DNA from: Stomoxys calcitrans
Lineage: Eukaryota > Arthropoda > Insecta > Diptera > Muscidae
Length of the DNA stretch: 64,000 nt
Direction of reading: 5' to 3'
Assembly (NCBI RefSeq): GCF_963082655.1
Contig: NC_081552.1
Span: 186,294,571 to 186,358,570 of the forward strand
The notes beneath the pieces are model-generated. The model was not told the DNA's origin. It made no database searches and was given only the letters and a program-made list of their open reading frames with translations. The position numbers and the translations under genes were made by a program. Below are positions 10,668 through 23,260 of the stretch, piece after piece. Positions within the stretch are counted from its first letter, which is position 1, and every line of letters begins with the position of its first letter.

Positions 10668-11201
10668 TTTTTCTCCATATGTCCCTTAAACCCATGCAAA
10701 AAATTTGTTACATCTTACATTATTTGTAGCTTCCATAGCAAATTTAATAAAAATGGGTATTTTGGCGATTTTTGTAAAAAAATTCGGACAGAATTTATTT
10801 TTAGTATTTTAAATACGATTTTGTCCGCAAAACGGAGATATCGCTTATGATTTCTTTCTTGGAACTTTTTTTAATGTTCTCGCCAGGTTTCGAACCCAGG
10901 CATTCCGCGTCATAGGCAGATATGGTAACCTCTGCGCAACGGTGGCCTCAGTATAGTTTCGGTGTCATAACGAGGCACAAAGTACTGCTAGTGCACTTAT
11001 GTAGAATAGGTGCTGCAAATGGTGGCATGTGAAGGGCATGTTGGATGATTACACGTAGGAGCATTTCCTACGTCATTGGCCATCATGGCTTATGGACACC
11101 GGAACATAGGTGGAGATACAATACCAGACTTTAGCTGATTAAAGGGCGTGGAATGCTGAACAATTAGGGATTTTGTAAGTAGCACGAATTCCTGATGAAA
11201 C
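10668..11201. other. Non-HINE spacer containing a SINE head
   Basis: Apart from the tRNA-like segment at 10872-10950, I recognise nothing here. The sequence is mixed AT-rich DNA with no supported open frame. Confidence 0.45.
10872..10950 (-). repeat. tRNA-derived SINE head (Pol III promoter-like)
   Basis: On the minus strand the segment reads TTGCGCAGAGGTTACCA (A-box-like) and, about 30 bases later, GGGTTCGAAACC (B-box-like). These closely resemble the SINE head at 44335. It lacks the SINE body downstream, so it is a truncated copy and not a tRNA gene. Confidence 0.65.
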
Positions 11202-11864
11202 TTTTTTATACCCTCCACCATAGGATGGGGGTATAGTAATTTCGTCATTCTGTTTGTAACTCTTCGAAATATTCGTGTAAAACCCGTGGGCTTTTAAGTG
11301 GGCTATATCGGTCCAAGTTTTGATATAGCTGCCATATAAACCGATCTGGGATCTTGACTTCTTGAACCGCTAGAGGACACAATTCTTATCCCATTTGACT
11401 GAAATTTTGCATGTGGTGTTTGATTATGATTTCCAACAACTGTGCTGCGTATGGTTGAAATCGGTCTATAACCTGATATAGCTGTCATATAAACCTATCT
11501 GGGGTCTTGACTTCTTGAGCCTTTAGAGGGCGCAATTCTAATCCGATTTGAATGAAATTTTGCACCAAGTATTTTGCTATGATATCCAACAACTGTGTCA
11601 AGTATGGTTCAAATCGGTCCTGATAAAGCTGCCATATTAACCCATCTGGGGTCTTGACTTCTTGAGCCTCTACAGGAAGTAATTCCTATCCGATTTGGCT
11701 AAACTGGCAACTGTATTAAGAATGGTTCAAATCGATATATAACCTAATATTGCTGCCATATAAACCGATCTGGGGTCTTGACTTCTTAAGCCACTAGGGG
11801 GGCGATCCATGGTGAAGGGTATATAAGATTCGGCCAGGCCGAACTTAGCACGCTTTTACTTGTT
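11202..11864 (+). mobile_element. HINE-A with internal deletion of the microsatellite region
   Basis: Head CCCTCCACCATAGGATGGGG is followed quickly by monomers, so AAGTATATATATTC and the GTCC repeat are missing. The tail is complete, with a changed sub-terminal repeat (GGTGAAGGG) and hairpin CGGCCAGGCCG. Confidence 0.82.
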
Positions 11865-11875
11865 TTGAGGTTACT

Positions 11876-12569
11876 TGTTATACCCACCACCACAGAAAGT
11901 AGGGTATATTTACTTATCTAGTCAATCCTTTTGTTACACCCCGAAATGTTGATCTGCGACCCAATATAGTTTATATATTCTTGATCGACTCGACATTCTG
12001 TGTCGATCTAGCTATGTCCGACCGCCAGTTTATCGAAATACCGATGGCGGTCGAACGAATAATGATATCCGCTCGATATTTTGCATAGGCACTTTCTATG
12101 GATGTAGATGTTAAGGGATTGCAAGTGAGCAATATCGGTTCAGATTTGGATATAGCTCCCATATAAGCCGATTTGAGATCTTGAGTCCCCGCAACTTTAA
12201 TCCGACCTGGCCGAATATTGACACGAATTTGCGAGGTACGGTCCAAATCGATATATGACCTTAAAAGCTTCAGTATAAGTTCCTGAGTTGACATATTGAG
12301 CCCATTGAGGCCGTAATTGTTACTTGGCTGAAATTTTGTAAATACTGTTTTGTAACGGCTTTTAACGTTCGCGTCAATTATGGTCCAAATCGGTTTATAA
12401 CCTGGTATAACTCCCAAATAAACTGTTCTCCGGAGTTGAGTTTTGAGCACCTTAAAATCGCAATAGCTATCCGATTTGGTTGAAATTTTGTACTTGGTAG
12501 AGAATTTAAAACATTTCAGGATACCTTAAAAATGTGGCTTGCATTAAATGGGGATAACCACCGCTGTAA
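11876..12569 (+). mobile_element. HINE-C, 3'-truncated
   Basis: Head TTATACCCACCACCACAG, then GTCGATCTAGCTATGTCCG with almost no microsatellite, followed by divergent monomers (GATATAGCTCCCATATAAG). It ends where a HINE-A head begins. The same head is found at 22524 and, reversed, at 45192. Confidence 0.75.
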
Positions 12570-13579
12570 TTTTTATACCCTCCACCATAAGATGGGGGGT
12601 ATACTAATTTCGTCATTCTGTTTGTAACTACTCGAAATATTCGTCTGAGACCCCATAAAGTATATATATTGATCGTCGCGACATTTTTTGTCGATCTAGC
12701 CATGTCCGTCCGTCTGTCTGTCGAAAGCACGCTAACTTCCGAAGTAGTAAAGCTAGCCGCTTGAAATTTTGCACAAATACTTCTTATTAGTGTAGGTCGG
12801 TTGGTATTGTAAATGGGCCATATCGGTCCATGTTTTGATATAGCTGCCATGTAAACCTCTCTTGGGTCTTGACTTCTTGAGCCTCTAGAGGTCGCAATTC
12901 TTATCCGATTGGAATGAAATTTTGCACGACGTGTTTCGTTATTATGTCCAACAATTGTGTTAAGTATGGTTCAAATCGGTCCGTAACCTGATATAGCTGC
13001 CATTTAAACCGATCTTGGGTCTTGACATCTTGAGCCTCTAGAGTTGCAATTCTTGTCCGATTGGAATGAAATTTTGCACGACGTGTTTTGTCATGATAAT
13101 CAACAACTATGCCAAGAATGGTTCAAATCGGTCTATAACCTGATATAGCTGTCATATAAACCGATCTTGGGTCTTGACTTCTTGAGCCTCTAGAGGGCGC
13201 AATTCTTATCCGCTTTGCCTGAAATTTTGTACGACGGATTCTCTCATGACCATCAACATACGTGTTTATTATGGTCTGAATCGGTCTATAGCCCGATACA
13301 GCTCCCATGTAAATCGATCTCTCTATTTTACTTCTTGAGCCCCCAAAGGGCGCAATTCTTATTCGAATTGGCTGACATTTTACACAGGTCTCCAACATAT
13401 AATTTAATTGTAGTTCAAACCGGACCATATCTTGATATCGCTCTAATAGCAGAGGAAATCTTTTCTTATATCCTTTTTTCCCAAAGAAGAGATGCGCGGA
13501 AAAGAACTCGACAAATGCGATCCATGGTGGAGGGTATATAAGATTCGGCCCGGCCGAACTTAGCACGCTTTTATTTGTT
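12570..13579 (+). mobile_element. HINE-A, complete, about 1.0 kb
   Basis: Standard head, a very short microsatellite (about 12703-12722), monomers, GGTGGAGGGTATATAAG, perfect TTCGGCCCGGCCGAA hairpin and CTTAGCACGCTTTTATTTG end. It directly abuts the HINE-C at its 5' side. Confidence 0.87.
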
Positions 13580-14000
13580 TTCTTTAGAATGGCTAATACT
13601 TGGAATAACTAACGAGAAAAAAATTATTATTAATAATTATTTGCAATTAAAAACTACATTTCAACTGCAACGGGAAAGGAAGAAGAAATATTTAAGCTCA
13701 TTTGCAAATAGGTGGACTTGTTTATTTGTCAGGCTTTAGAAAAAAATGTATAACCCTGAGTATACAAGGAAAGAATCCTAGTGCAATTACGAAGGGATTA
13801 AACCACCAACACAATAGCAGAAGAGACCTTCTCTCGCCTTTTTGCTTAATCCCACAGATGTTGCTTATGTCGTGCATCATTTGTTGTTACTCCACTCTGC
13901 CTTCGTTTTATGTTTTCTTTATTTCTTGGTAAATGCTAACAATCCCTTCAAAACGCATTATGTGTAGGACGTGGACGAACAAACTAAAACATAAAGCAAG
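13580..14000. other. Apparently single-copy DNA, no gene recognised
   Basis: AT-rich sequence with no repeat-family motif. A 76-codon open frame at 13702-13932 has no recognisable domain and no sign of being a gene. Confidence 0.45.
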
Positions 14001-14292
14001 AACCAGTAAGGAAAGGCAAACTTCAGGCGAAGCCGCTTATATAATACCCTTCACTACCGAGTGTGCCTACTACTTTGATTATATAGAACCCATGTATGTC
14101 TATATGTAGTATGAACTTAATATACCTATTGAAATATCGAAAAGAACCTTGCACCATTTCCCTTTAATAGGAACAAAATTGTGGCTCCCTCAGCCTTAAA
14201 GCCCATATCGGATAAAAAATACAAATGGGAGCCATATCTAAGTCTGGACCAATTTTGATGAAATTTGGCACACGTATAGGGACGTCAAATAC
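14001..14292 (-). mobile_element. HINE-D 3' part, reversed
   Basis: Starts with CCAGTAAGGAAAGGCAAAC and GGCGAAGCCG, the complement of the HINE-D tail seen at 44080-44116 and 47400-47430. The monomer-like body decays by about 14290. Confidence 0.6.
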
Positions 14293-14398
14293 AATGGGGG
14301 TATATTAATTTCATTATTCTGTTTGTAACACGTCGACATATTGATTTGAGACCAAACTAAGTATATTTATATATTGATAGTCTTGACATTCTAAGTTC
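14293..14398 (+). mobile_element. HINE head fragment
   Basis: ATGGGGGTATATTAATTTCA, then CTAAGTATATTTATATATTG match the HINE head block. The outermost CCCTCCACC part and everything after the block are missing. Confidence 0.55.
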
Positions 14399-14551
14399 TA
14401 AGCCAGCATAGGCGAGTAATGCCGACGACATCGATATTACGGGTCGGTCACAGAAAGTAGGAACTGCAGCCTTTGAATGAATCGAAAGAGAGTCGGTGAA
14501 AATGGGCCTGGCTTCAACTCCCAAAACGCCTTGCACAGCCGATCAGATAAA
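14399..14551 (+). pseudogene. RTE-like RT fragment around the catalytic ADD box
   Basis: The plus-strand translation reads ASNADDIDITGRSQKVGTAA, then IERESVKMGLA after a stop. This resembles the RTE-type sequence YADDIDIIGR...IERESAKMGLAVN; the Y of YADD is N here. It is about 50 codons long and defective. Orientation is opposite to the RTE remnant at 16388-20675, so it is probably a separate copy. Confidence 0.6.
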
Positions 14552-14618
14552 AACAAGTAAAAAGGCGTTAAGTTCGGCCGGGCCGAACTTTGGATACCCA
14601 CCACCTCGGGAATATATA

Positions 14619-15216
14619 AAGGGTGATTTTTTTGAGGTTAGGATTTTCATGCATTAGTATTTGACAGATCACGTGGGATTTCAGACATGGTGTCAAAGAG
14701 AAAGATGCTCAGTATGCTTTGACATTTCATCATGAATAGACTTACTAACGAGCAACGCTTGCAAATCATTGAATTTTATTACCAAAATCAGTGTTCGGTT
14801 CGAAATGTGTTCATTCATGTGTTCAGCGATGAGGCTCATTTCTGGTTGAATGGCTACGTAAATAAGCAAAATTGCCGCATTTGGAGTGAAGAGCAACCAG
14901 AAGCCGTTCAAGAACTGCCCATGCATCCCGAAAAATGCACTGTTTGGTGTGGTTTGTACGCTGGTGGAATCATTGGACCGTATTTTTTCAAAGATGCTGT
15001 TGGACGCAACGTTACGGTGAATGAACACATTTCGAACCGCACATTGATTTTGGTAATAAAATTCAATGATTTGCAAGCGTTGCTCGTTAGTAAGTCTATT
15101 CATGATGAAATGTCAAAGCATACTGAGCATCTTTCTCTTTGACACCATGTCTGAAATCCCACGTGATCTGTCAAATACTAATGCATGAAAATCCTAACCT
15201 CAAAAAAATCACCCTT
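14619..15216. mobile_element. Mariner-derived fold-back element, copy 1
   Basis: 598 bp flanked by TA. The ends AAGGGTGATTTTTTTGAGG and its complement extend into inverted arms of about 195 bp (14619-14813 and 15022-15216). The arms include the start of a transposase frame, so MNRLTNEQRLQIIEFYYQNQ can be read inward from both ends. The 200-bp centre holds another transposase piece. It cannot encode a full transposase. Confidence 0.85.
14732..15142 (+). pseudogene. Deleted mariner-type transposase
   Basis: A 136-codon frame. The first 25 or so residues (MNRLTNEQRLQIIEFYYQNQ) look like a mariner/Tc1 N-terminal helix-turn-helix start. They join directly to FSDEAHFWLNGYVNKQNCRI, which carries a catalytic-type Asp block, and the frame continues to about NVTVN. 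The DNA-binding remainder, the first catalytic Asp context and the third acidic residue are missing. The final 40 residues are antisense of the opposite arm. Copies at 52470-52889 share the same deletion. Confidence 0.8.
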
Positions 15217-16385
15217 TATAAACCACCTTTTGTCATAATCCGGTGAAAAATGCATATTTTATGCCCCCGTAGCAGCTTTATATACACGTTGTCCGATTTG
15301 AACCGAATTCGACAATAATATTGAGAGGTCTAATAAGTAAAAGCCGATGCGAAATTTTTTAAAACAAACTATTGGTCTTTTTGGTAACAATATCCAAATA
15401 TATGCTGATCTCAACCATATACGACACGAATGTATGTCACTGTGTGTTTGAGCGAAAACGGATTATAAATGTGTCATTTATGGGCCCAAAACCTTAAATC
15501 GAGAGATCGGCCTATATGGCACCTATATCCAAATCTGGACCGATCTGGGCCAAATTAAAGCAGAAGAATGTTGAAGGGCCTAACACCACTCACTGTTCCA
15601 AATTTCGGCAATGTTGGACCATAAATGCGCCATTCATGGGCCCGAGGCCTTAAATCGAGTGATTGGTCTATATGGCTGCTACATCTTAATCTAAATCGAT
15701 CTGTACCATATTCCAGGAAGATATCGAGGGGCCTTACATAACTCGCAGTCCCAAATTTCGGCGACATCGGACAATAAATGCGCGTTTATGGGCCCAAAAC
15801 CTTAAACCGAGAGATCGGTCTATTTAGCAGCTATATCCAAATCTGGACCGATCTGGGCCAAATTGAAGAAGGGTGTCGAAGGGCGTAACATAACGCACGG
15901 TCTCAAATTTCGGCGAGATTGCATATTAAATGCGATTTATTGCGCCCAAAAACTTAAATCAAGAGATCGGTCTATATGACAGCATTATCCAAATCTTGAT
16001 CGATCTAGGCCAAATTAAAGAAGGATGTCGACTGGCGTTACACAATTCACTGTCCCAAATTTCAGTAAAATCGGATGGAAATGGGGCTTTTATGGACCTA
16101 AGACCCTAAATCGGCGGATCGATCCATATGGAGGCTACATAAAAATATAGTCCGATATAGTCCGATATAGCTCATCTACAAATTTAACCCGCTTATATAC
16201 GAAAAAAGTATTTGAGCAAAGTTTCAGCTAAATGTCGTTATTTTTTAAAGACTGTAGCGTGATTTCAAGACAGGCGGACGGACAGATGGACGGACTAGAT
16301 GGTTCTACATTTTTGCGCTACATGTGCTGCAAACGGAATGACAAAGTTAATACAACCCCATCCTTTTGGTGGTGGGTATAAAAAT

Positions 16386-16617
16386 GAGGAAAGTTGGGTT
16401 CAACAAATTTGGGATAGTCAGCAACTTTGTGTTCTATTGTAAGTAGTGTGCCATATCTATGCACATCTGCATTTCGTATAATCTTCCCCAGCAGGACAAT
16501 AAAGAGATCACACGATGGGCTATATCCTTGTTTGAGACCTCGTTTGGTATAAAATGGTTCGGAGAGATTCTTTCCTATTCTTACTGAGGAACATGTTATC
16601 AGTAAGTCTTATCCTGC
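16386..16617 (-). pseudogene. RTE-like RT fragment (downstream part of the interrupted element)
   Basis: The minus-strand translation gives VRIGKNLSEPFYTKRGLKQG, then SCDLFIVLLGKIIRNADV, resembling the RTE block VRIGN.LSEPFDTVRGFRQGD...LLFNL.LE.I.R.A. It continues the RT remnant at 18007-19058 after removal of the HINE-A at 16618-18006. Frameshifts are present. Confidence 0.68.
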
Positions 16618-18006
16618 AGGGTATACTAATTTCGTCATTCTGATTGTAACTACTCGAAATATTCGTCTGAGACCCTATAAAGTATATATATTCTTGATCG
16701 TCGTGAAATTTTATGTCGATCTAGCCATGTCCGTCCGTCTGTCCGTCCGTCCGTCTGTCTGTCGAAAGCACGCTAACTTCCGAAGGAGTAAAGCTAGCCG
16801 CTTGAAATTTTGCACAAATACTTCTTATTAGTGTAGGTCAGTTGGTATTGTAAATGGGCCATATCGGTCCATGTTTTGATATAGCTGCCATATAAACCGA
16901 TCTTGGGTCTTGACTTCTTGAGCCTCTAGAGTGCGCAATTCCTATCCGATTGGAATGAAATTTTGCACGACGTGTTTTGTTATGATATCCAACAACTGTG
17001 CCAAGTATGGTTCAAATCGGTCCATAACCTTATATAGCTGTCATATAAACCGATCTTGGGTCTTGACTTCTTGAGCCTCTAGAGTGCGCAATTCTTATCC
17101 AATTTGAATGAATTTTGGCACGTAGTATTTTGTTATGATATCCAACAATTGCGCCAAGTATGGTTCAAATCGGTCCATAACCTGATATAGCTGCCATATA
17201 AACCGATCTGGGGTCTTGACTTCTTGAGCCTCTAGAGTGCCAAGTATGGTTTAAATCGGTCCATAACCTTATATAGCTGTCATATAAACCGATCTTCCGT
17301 CTTGACTTCTTGAGCCTCTAGAGGGCGCAATTCTTATCCAATTTGAATGAATTTTGGCACGTAGTATTTTGTTATGATATCCAACAACTGTGCCAAATAT
17401 GGCTCAAATCCGTTCAAAACCTGATATAGCTGTCATATAAACAGATCTGGGGACTTGACTTCTTGAGCTTCTAAAGGGCACAATTCCTATCCGATTTGGC
17501 TGAAATTTCGCAAGACGTTTTTTATTGTTACTTTTAACAACTATGTCAAATAAAGTACAAGTCGGTTCATAACCTGATTTAGCTGCCATATAAACCGATC
17601 TGGGATCTTGACTTCTTGAGCCTCTAGAGGTCGCAATTATTATCCGATTTGGCTGAAATTTTGTACGACGGATTCTCTCATGACCATTAACATACGTGTT
17701 TATTATGGTCTGAATCGGTCTATAGGCCGATACAGCTCCCATATAAATCTCTTTATTTACTTCTTAAGCCCCCAAAGGGCGCAAATCTTATTCGAATTAG
17801 ATGACGTTTTACACAGGTCTCCAACATATAATTTAATTGTGATCCAAACCGGACCATATCTTGATATCGCTCTAATAGCAGAGCAAATCTTTTCTTATAT
17901 CCTTTTTTCCCTAAGAAGAGATGCCGGGAAAAGAACTCGACAAATGCGTTCCATGGTGGAGGGTATATAAGATTCGGCCCGGCCGAACGTAGCACGCTTT
18001 TACTTG
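16618..18006 (+). mobile_element. HINE-A inserted in an RTE-like element, extreme 5' end missing
   Basis: Begins GGGTATACTAATTTCGTC, so CCCTCCACCATAAG is lost. It has the head block, microsatellite (about 16732-16762), many monomers, sub-terminal GGTGGAGGG, CGGCCCGGCCG and a mutated end (CGTAGCACGCTTTTACTTG). RT reading on both sides (MSEFGIIAKL on one, CRIRLTDN and VRIGKNL on the other) indicates only a few codons lost at the target. Confidence 0.85.
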
Positions 18007-19058
18007 GTAATTTTGCAATTATACCAAACTCAGACATGACTTGAAAGTGGCGAAAGCGGATTTTTTTCCGGGATTTTGCGCAGTGTGAATATCTGGCCTA
18101 GGGTAGATTTACCAGGTCTAAAGCCACATTTCATTGGATTTTAATCAGGTTTAGGGGTTTCTCACAGTACGCTCGCGGGTATCTTGTATTTGATGTAGAG
18201 GAGTCTTATTCCTCTGTAGTTGGCACATTCACATAGTATGCTGAGGTTTCAATCATCGGGTATGTGTTTTTCCAGCCAGATTGCACGGACAAGCATACGC
18301 CTTATCAGTGTTGCCTCCGGTCTTAAATAGCTCAGTGGGTAACCTTTCAGCTACTGCCGCTTTGTTGTTCTTTCGTCGGGTCGCTGTTAATTGGACCTCA
18401 TTTTGACTAGGAGGTAAACATTCCATAGCATCATCAGGGATTTGTTTATGCGGTATCCTCTTCGCCGCCAACGTCTGACACTAGCAGTTGGGTAAAATGT
18501 TCTTTCCATATCTTCATCATGCTATCTGTGTCAGTTACCCGATTTCCTTCTTTGTCACTGCGGTAGCATGTGCCTGCACGATAGCCATCGGTATGATGTT
18601 TGATTCTTTGATAGAATTTCCGGACTTCATTCTGGCTCCTGTACATCTCAATCCGCTTACACTTATGACTTTCCATTTCCTTTTTCTTTCTGCGAAATCG
18701 ACGTTTTTCCTTTCTCCCGATACCTCTCCTTCATCTGGCATTGGGATACCCATGTACGGATTTCGCGGCATTTTCCATGGAATGAGCAATGGTTTGGCAC
18801 TGCGCCATTATATCATCGGGTGAAGGAGTGCTTTCATCACGCAGTTCCGCCAGTCGATTGGAGTATGCCGTTGCCCTCTGTTGTGTTTGCTGTTTTTCAA
18901 TGTCCAGCTTCCGTGCAGTGTCAGATCGTACTTTTCTCGCCATGCTCAAACGGGTGCGAACCTTTGCTGCAACAAAGTAATGATCCGAATCTATGTTCGC
19001 TCCTCGGATCGATTGTACATATAACACGCTGGATGAATGCCTTTCAACTATTACAACA
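18007..19058 (-). pseudogene. RTE-like non-LTR element: EN end, linker and N-terminal RT
   Basis: On the minus strand: SSSVLYVQSIRGANIDSDHY (C-terminal APE endonuclease, S-D-H motif; about 19045-18970), then KVRTRL and a linker. Near 18640-18500 is SQNEVRKFYQRIK. Near 18400-18330 is a KNNKAA-like block, LPTELFK. Near 18215-18040 are NYRGIRLLYIKYK and CGFRPGKSTLGQIFTLR, RT motifs of RTE/BovB-like elements. Stops and frameshifts make it inactive. RTE is my best clade guess. Confidence 0.72.
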
Positions 19059-20036
19059 TGTAAAGACAGGTTTCCCTTCGTGAGCTGGGATATAACTCGC
19101 GGGGGTAGGGTTCGTCATAAATTTTTTTTGCAGCGACCACAGTAGTAGTGACCCTTCTCGGAGACGTGAGAAGAATCTAAGTTAACGCTGCTGACGGGCA
19201 CGCCTTCCACATAAGAGGCTCGGAGACACGAGAAGAATCAAAGTTTACGTTGCTTACGGGCACGCCACCGTGTAAGACGGCTCGGAGGCGCAAGAATTAT
19301 CTAAATTTACGTTGCTTACGTGCACGCCACCACGTTAAAAAGGATCGAAGACACGAGAAGAATCGAAGTTGGCACTGTCTCTGTTCACTAGTTCACTTTT
19401 TCTCATTGGTTGGGTGTATTCACTTGCTTCCTGTTTTGAATGTTTTTCCCGCCTGAACTGCTGGTTGATTCCTGTTACTTCACGGACTCCACAAGTTTCT
19501 TCACATTCATCACCTTTTTGAACCAAAAAACTCACCACTGCAGCAACTTCAACTCGCACTGCCGGCGTGGCCTTTTAACCATGTGTATCTGCTTGTTCGC
19601 CGCTGTTTGTCGCTACTCGCATACAACATTTGTGATTGTTGCTGTCGCCCAACGGTATGTTGTTTACGAACTATTTTCCAAAAGTTGGAACCAACTGCGT
19701 GACACTCAATGTATATGCATTTGCTATGATCATCACAGCCACTTGCTATGGTGTTGTTGCCAACGTCGTACAGGATCTTGTTTTCGCACTATTTTGCACA
19801 AACGTTATGTTATGTGTTATGAGGTAGGGCATTTAAGTTAGGATATGACGAGGGTCGATGACTAAGACCGAAAAATATGATTTCTGTTTAATATATTTTC
19901 AAATAAGTTATTTAATTTATGGTTAATGTAATAAAACAAAAGGATTAAATAGTTTCAACAACTAAACAAAAGGACTTCACTAGGGATTAACGCTTGTAGT
20001 GGCCAGAAACGAGCGTCACGACTTCCGGGCCTCACA
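19059..20036. mobile_element. Solo-LTR-like insertion with 4-bp target duplication
   Basis: 978 bp starting TGTAAAG and ending CCTCACA (TG...CA). It is flanked by AACA at 19055-19058 and 20037-20040. Removing it and one AACA restores the endonuclease frame on the minus strand as NQMDHVVIVERHSSS. A 4-bp duplication with TG...CA ends fits a Ty3/gypsy-like solo LTR. Strand is unknown; an AATAAA near 19929 hints at plus. It contains a 62-bp minisatellite and a 133-codon frame (19440-19841) without known domains. Confidence 0.7.
19157..19378 (+). repeat. 62-bp tandem repeat, about 3.5 units
   Basis: Units start at 19157, 19219, 19281 and 19344 (spacing 62, 62, 63) with CTCGGAGACACGAGAAGAAT and CTTACGGGCACGCC segments. 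The units differ by several substitutions, so the array is not very recent. Confidence 0.88.
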
Positions 20037-20040
20037 AACA

Positions 20041-20676
20041 TGATCCATTTGGTTTTTTGTGGTTTGATCGGGCGACAAAAATGTGGCCGTGTAAATCCGT
20101 CGATGGTGTAATCTGATGCTGCTAGCTATCATATTCCTTGCCGCGGCGAAATCTAATAGCGTCAATCCATTATGGAAAGTTTCTGTTTGTAGGCTAAATT
20201 TTCCGACTGTTGGACCTAAGATATTTTCCTTACGTATCTCTGCATTAAAATCTCCCAGAACGATTTTAATATCATGGACGCCTTTCTATGAGCGCCTAAT
20301 ATCTCTCTAGGCGCTCATAGAAAATACCTAGGTCTTCCGTCGGGGCATCAGCACAAATTAAGCTGATGTTGAAGAATTTGGTTTTTATGCAGATTGTGGC
20401 TAGCCTCTCAATCACAGGAGTAAAGCTGAAGACAAGGTGTTTCAGTGTCCGACTAACCACAAATCCACAGCCAAATTTATACCTCGTGTTCGTCACCGCT
20501 AGGTACTGTTGTGAGACAATTCCCAGTCCTTCGACTTGCTTTAAGGCGGAAATATGTAATACATCCGCCAGGGCTTATACTGCACCTTCTCTATATAAAG
20601 TGCGGACATTCAAGGTGCAGATCCGCAAATCATTGTTCTTTTTCGTTTGCGTGGGTCGTCAACTTTAGGGGGATCT
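20041..20676 (-). pseudogene. RTE-like element: APE endonuclease N-terminal part
   Basis: From about 20640 on the minus strand: LRICTLNVRTLYREG (start of the endonuclease fold), then RYKFGCGFVVSRTLKHLVFS, IKTKFFNISLICADAPTED, and HDIKIVLGDFNAEIRKENI with the catalytic G-D-F-N-A motif. It ends with SPDQTTKNQMDH, interrupted by the solo-LTR-like insertion. Several stops break the frame. It is the 5' part of the element continued at 18007-19058. Confidence 0.75.
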
Positions 20677-21185
20677 GTTTTATACTAACCACCGAAGGAT
20701 GGGCGTATATTAATTTTGTCAATCCGCTTGAAACACATCGAAATATCCATTTCCGACCTTTTAAAGTATATATTCTTCTTGATCAGCGTAAAAATCTAAG
20801 ATGATCTAGCCATGTCCGTCCGTCTGTCTGTTGAAATCACGCTACAGTCTTAAAAAATAAAACTGAAACTTTGCACATTTTTTTTTTGTCCATAAGCAGG
20901 TTAAGTTCGAAGATGGGCTATATCGGACTATATCTTGATATAGCCCCCATATAGACCGATCCGCCGATTTAGGGTTGTAGGCCCATAAAAGCCACATTTA
21001 TTATCCGATTTTGTTGAAATTTGGGACAGTGTGTTAACTTGTGTTGTGTAAGGCCCTTCGACATGCTTACTCCGATTTAAGGTTTTGGGCCCATAAAAGG
21101 GCCCGATGTCGCCGAAATTTGGGCCAGTGAGTTGTATTATAATCTGATTTCGTTGAAATTTGCCGAACTTAATGCCTTTTTACAT
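20677..21185 (+). mobile_element. HINE-B with large internal deletion
   Basis: Head TATACTAACCACCGAAGGAT, AAGTATATATTCTT, a very short GTCC repeat and one to two monomers. The sequence then jumps to GAAATTTGCCGAACTTAATG and CCTTTTTACATG. The tail hairpin is lost. Confidence 0.75.
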
Positions 21186-21655
21186 GCTTCTATTCTTTTG
21201 TTTCTGAGAGTAATTGTAATTTCACGTGGGCGGGCTACTGGCCCAGCGCCCCGCATGGGGTTTGTGGGATCGCACGTGTATCCCTGGATGTCGATAGCCG
21301 CTTGCTCCAAGATCCGACCCTCGCCTCCAGCCGGCCTCAGCAGAAACTGATGTTAACCGTTGGTTATTTAAAGGCACCTATAACTCGCCTTATCATAATG
21401 AGTATAATTGGCACTCAGTATTTAAGTAAGAGTTAGTGCCACCTGACCCCTCACTGAGACCCTCCTCTCGAAATCGTTAACTGTCCGCGGCCGGATTTTC
21501 AGCTACACCACATAAAAACGAAGCTTTCCACTATCCGCAACTTGTGGACGCACCCGGTAGCTTTCAGCTAAGCTCACCGTGATAACGATGAACACCACAT
21601 AAGATGAGGCTCAAGTCTATGTGGTGCTCATATTTATCCCGTTGCGGCAGGGCTT
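21186..21655. other. Unidentified, relatively GC-rich segment
   Basis: Higher GC than its neighbours. On the minus strand about 50 codons are open (FLLRPAGGEGRILEQAAIDI...), but I do not recognise the product. It might be part of another retroelement. Confidence 0.4.
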
Positions 21656-21686
21656 GACATTCTAAATAAATTTTGTAATACCTGTC

Positions 21687-22464
<778 letters not shown>

Positions 22465-22523
22465 CTTGAGCCCCTAAAGGGCGCAATTATTATTCGATTT
22501 GGCTGAAACTTAGCATGACATGA

Positions 22524-23087
<564 letters not shown>

Positions 23088-23260
23088 CAGGTTAGATTAC
23101 GTTTAAATGACAGTCTGCCATCATACTCACCTAGACGTTTTCGTCCATTGTGATACCACAGGAACAGAAGCTGGAAGATGCCTTCTAGTTCCTTCCGTTG
23201 ACCCATCCAGATCGCTTTGAACCAAGCCAACAACTTGTGAATGTTCACATCAGCCAGCCG
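23088..23260 (-). pseudogene. Non-LTR retrotransposon 3' end
   Basis: Shares blocks with 2123-2290: TTGTGATACCACAGGAACAG, TGCCTTCT, CATCCAGATCGCTTT and CAACAACTTGTGAAT. It is the same family's 3' end, on the minus strand, with the TTAGG-like start decayed (GGTTAGATTACG). Confidence 0.6.

Larger units (their letters stand above)
14552..16385 (-). mobile_element. HINE-B, complete, carrying a mariner-type fold-back insertion
   Basis: On the minus strand, the head is at 16385-16360 (TATACCCACCACCAAAAGGA) and the tail at 14552 with the GGCCGGGCC hairpin. About 1.23 kb of HINE remains once the 14619-15216 insertion is removed. The insertion lies in the TATATA next to the tail sub-terminal repeat. 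Confidence 0.85.

Noticed and set aside
19440..19841. 133-residue open frame within the solo-LTR-like insertion
   Set aside because: No recognisable domain, unusual Cys/His/Phe-rich composition and no start context evidence. Most likely a chance frame in an LTR.
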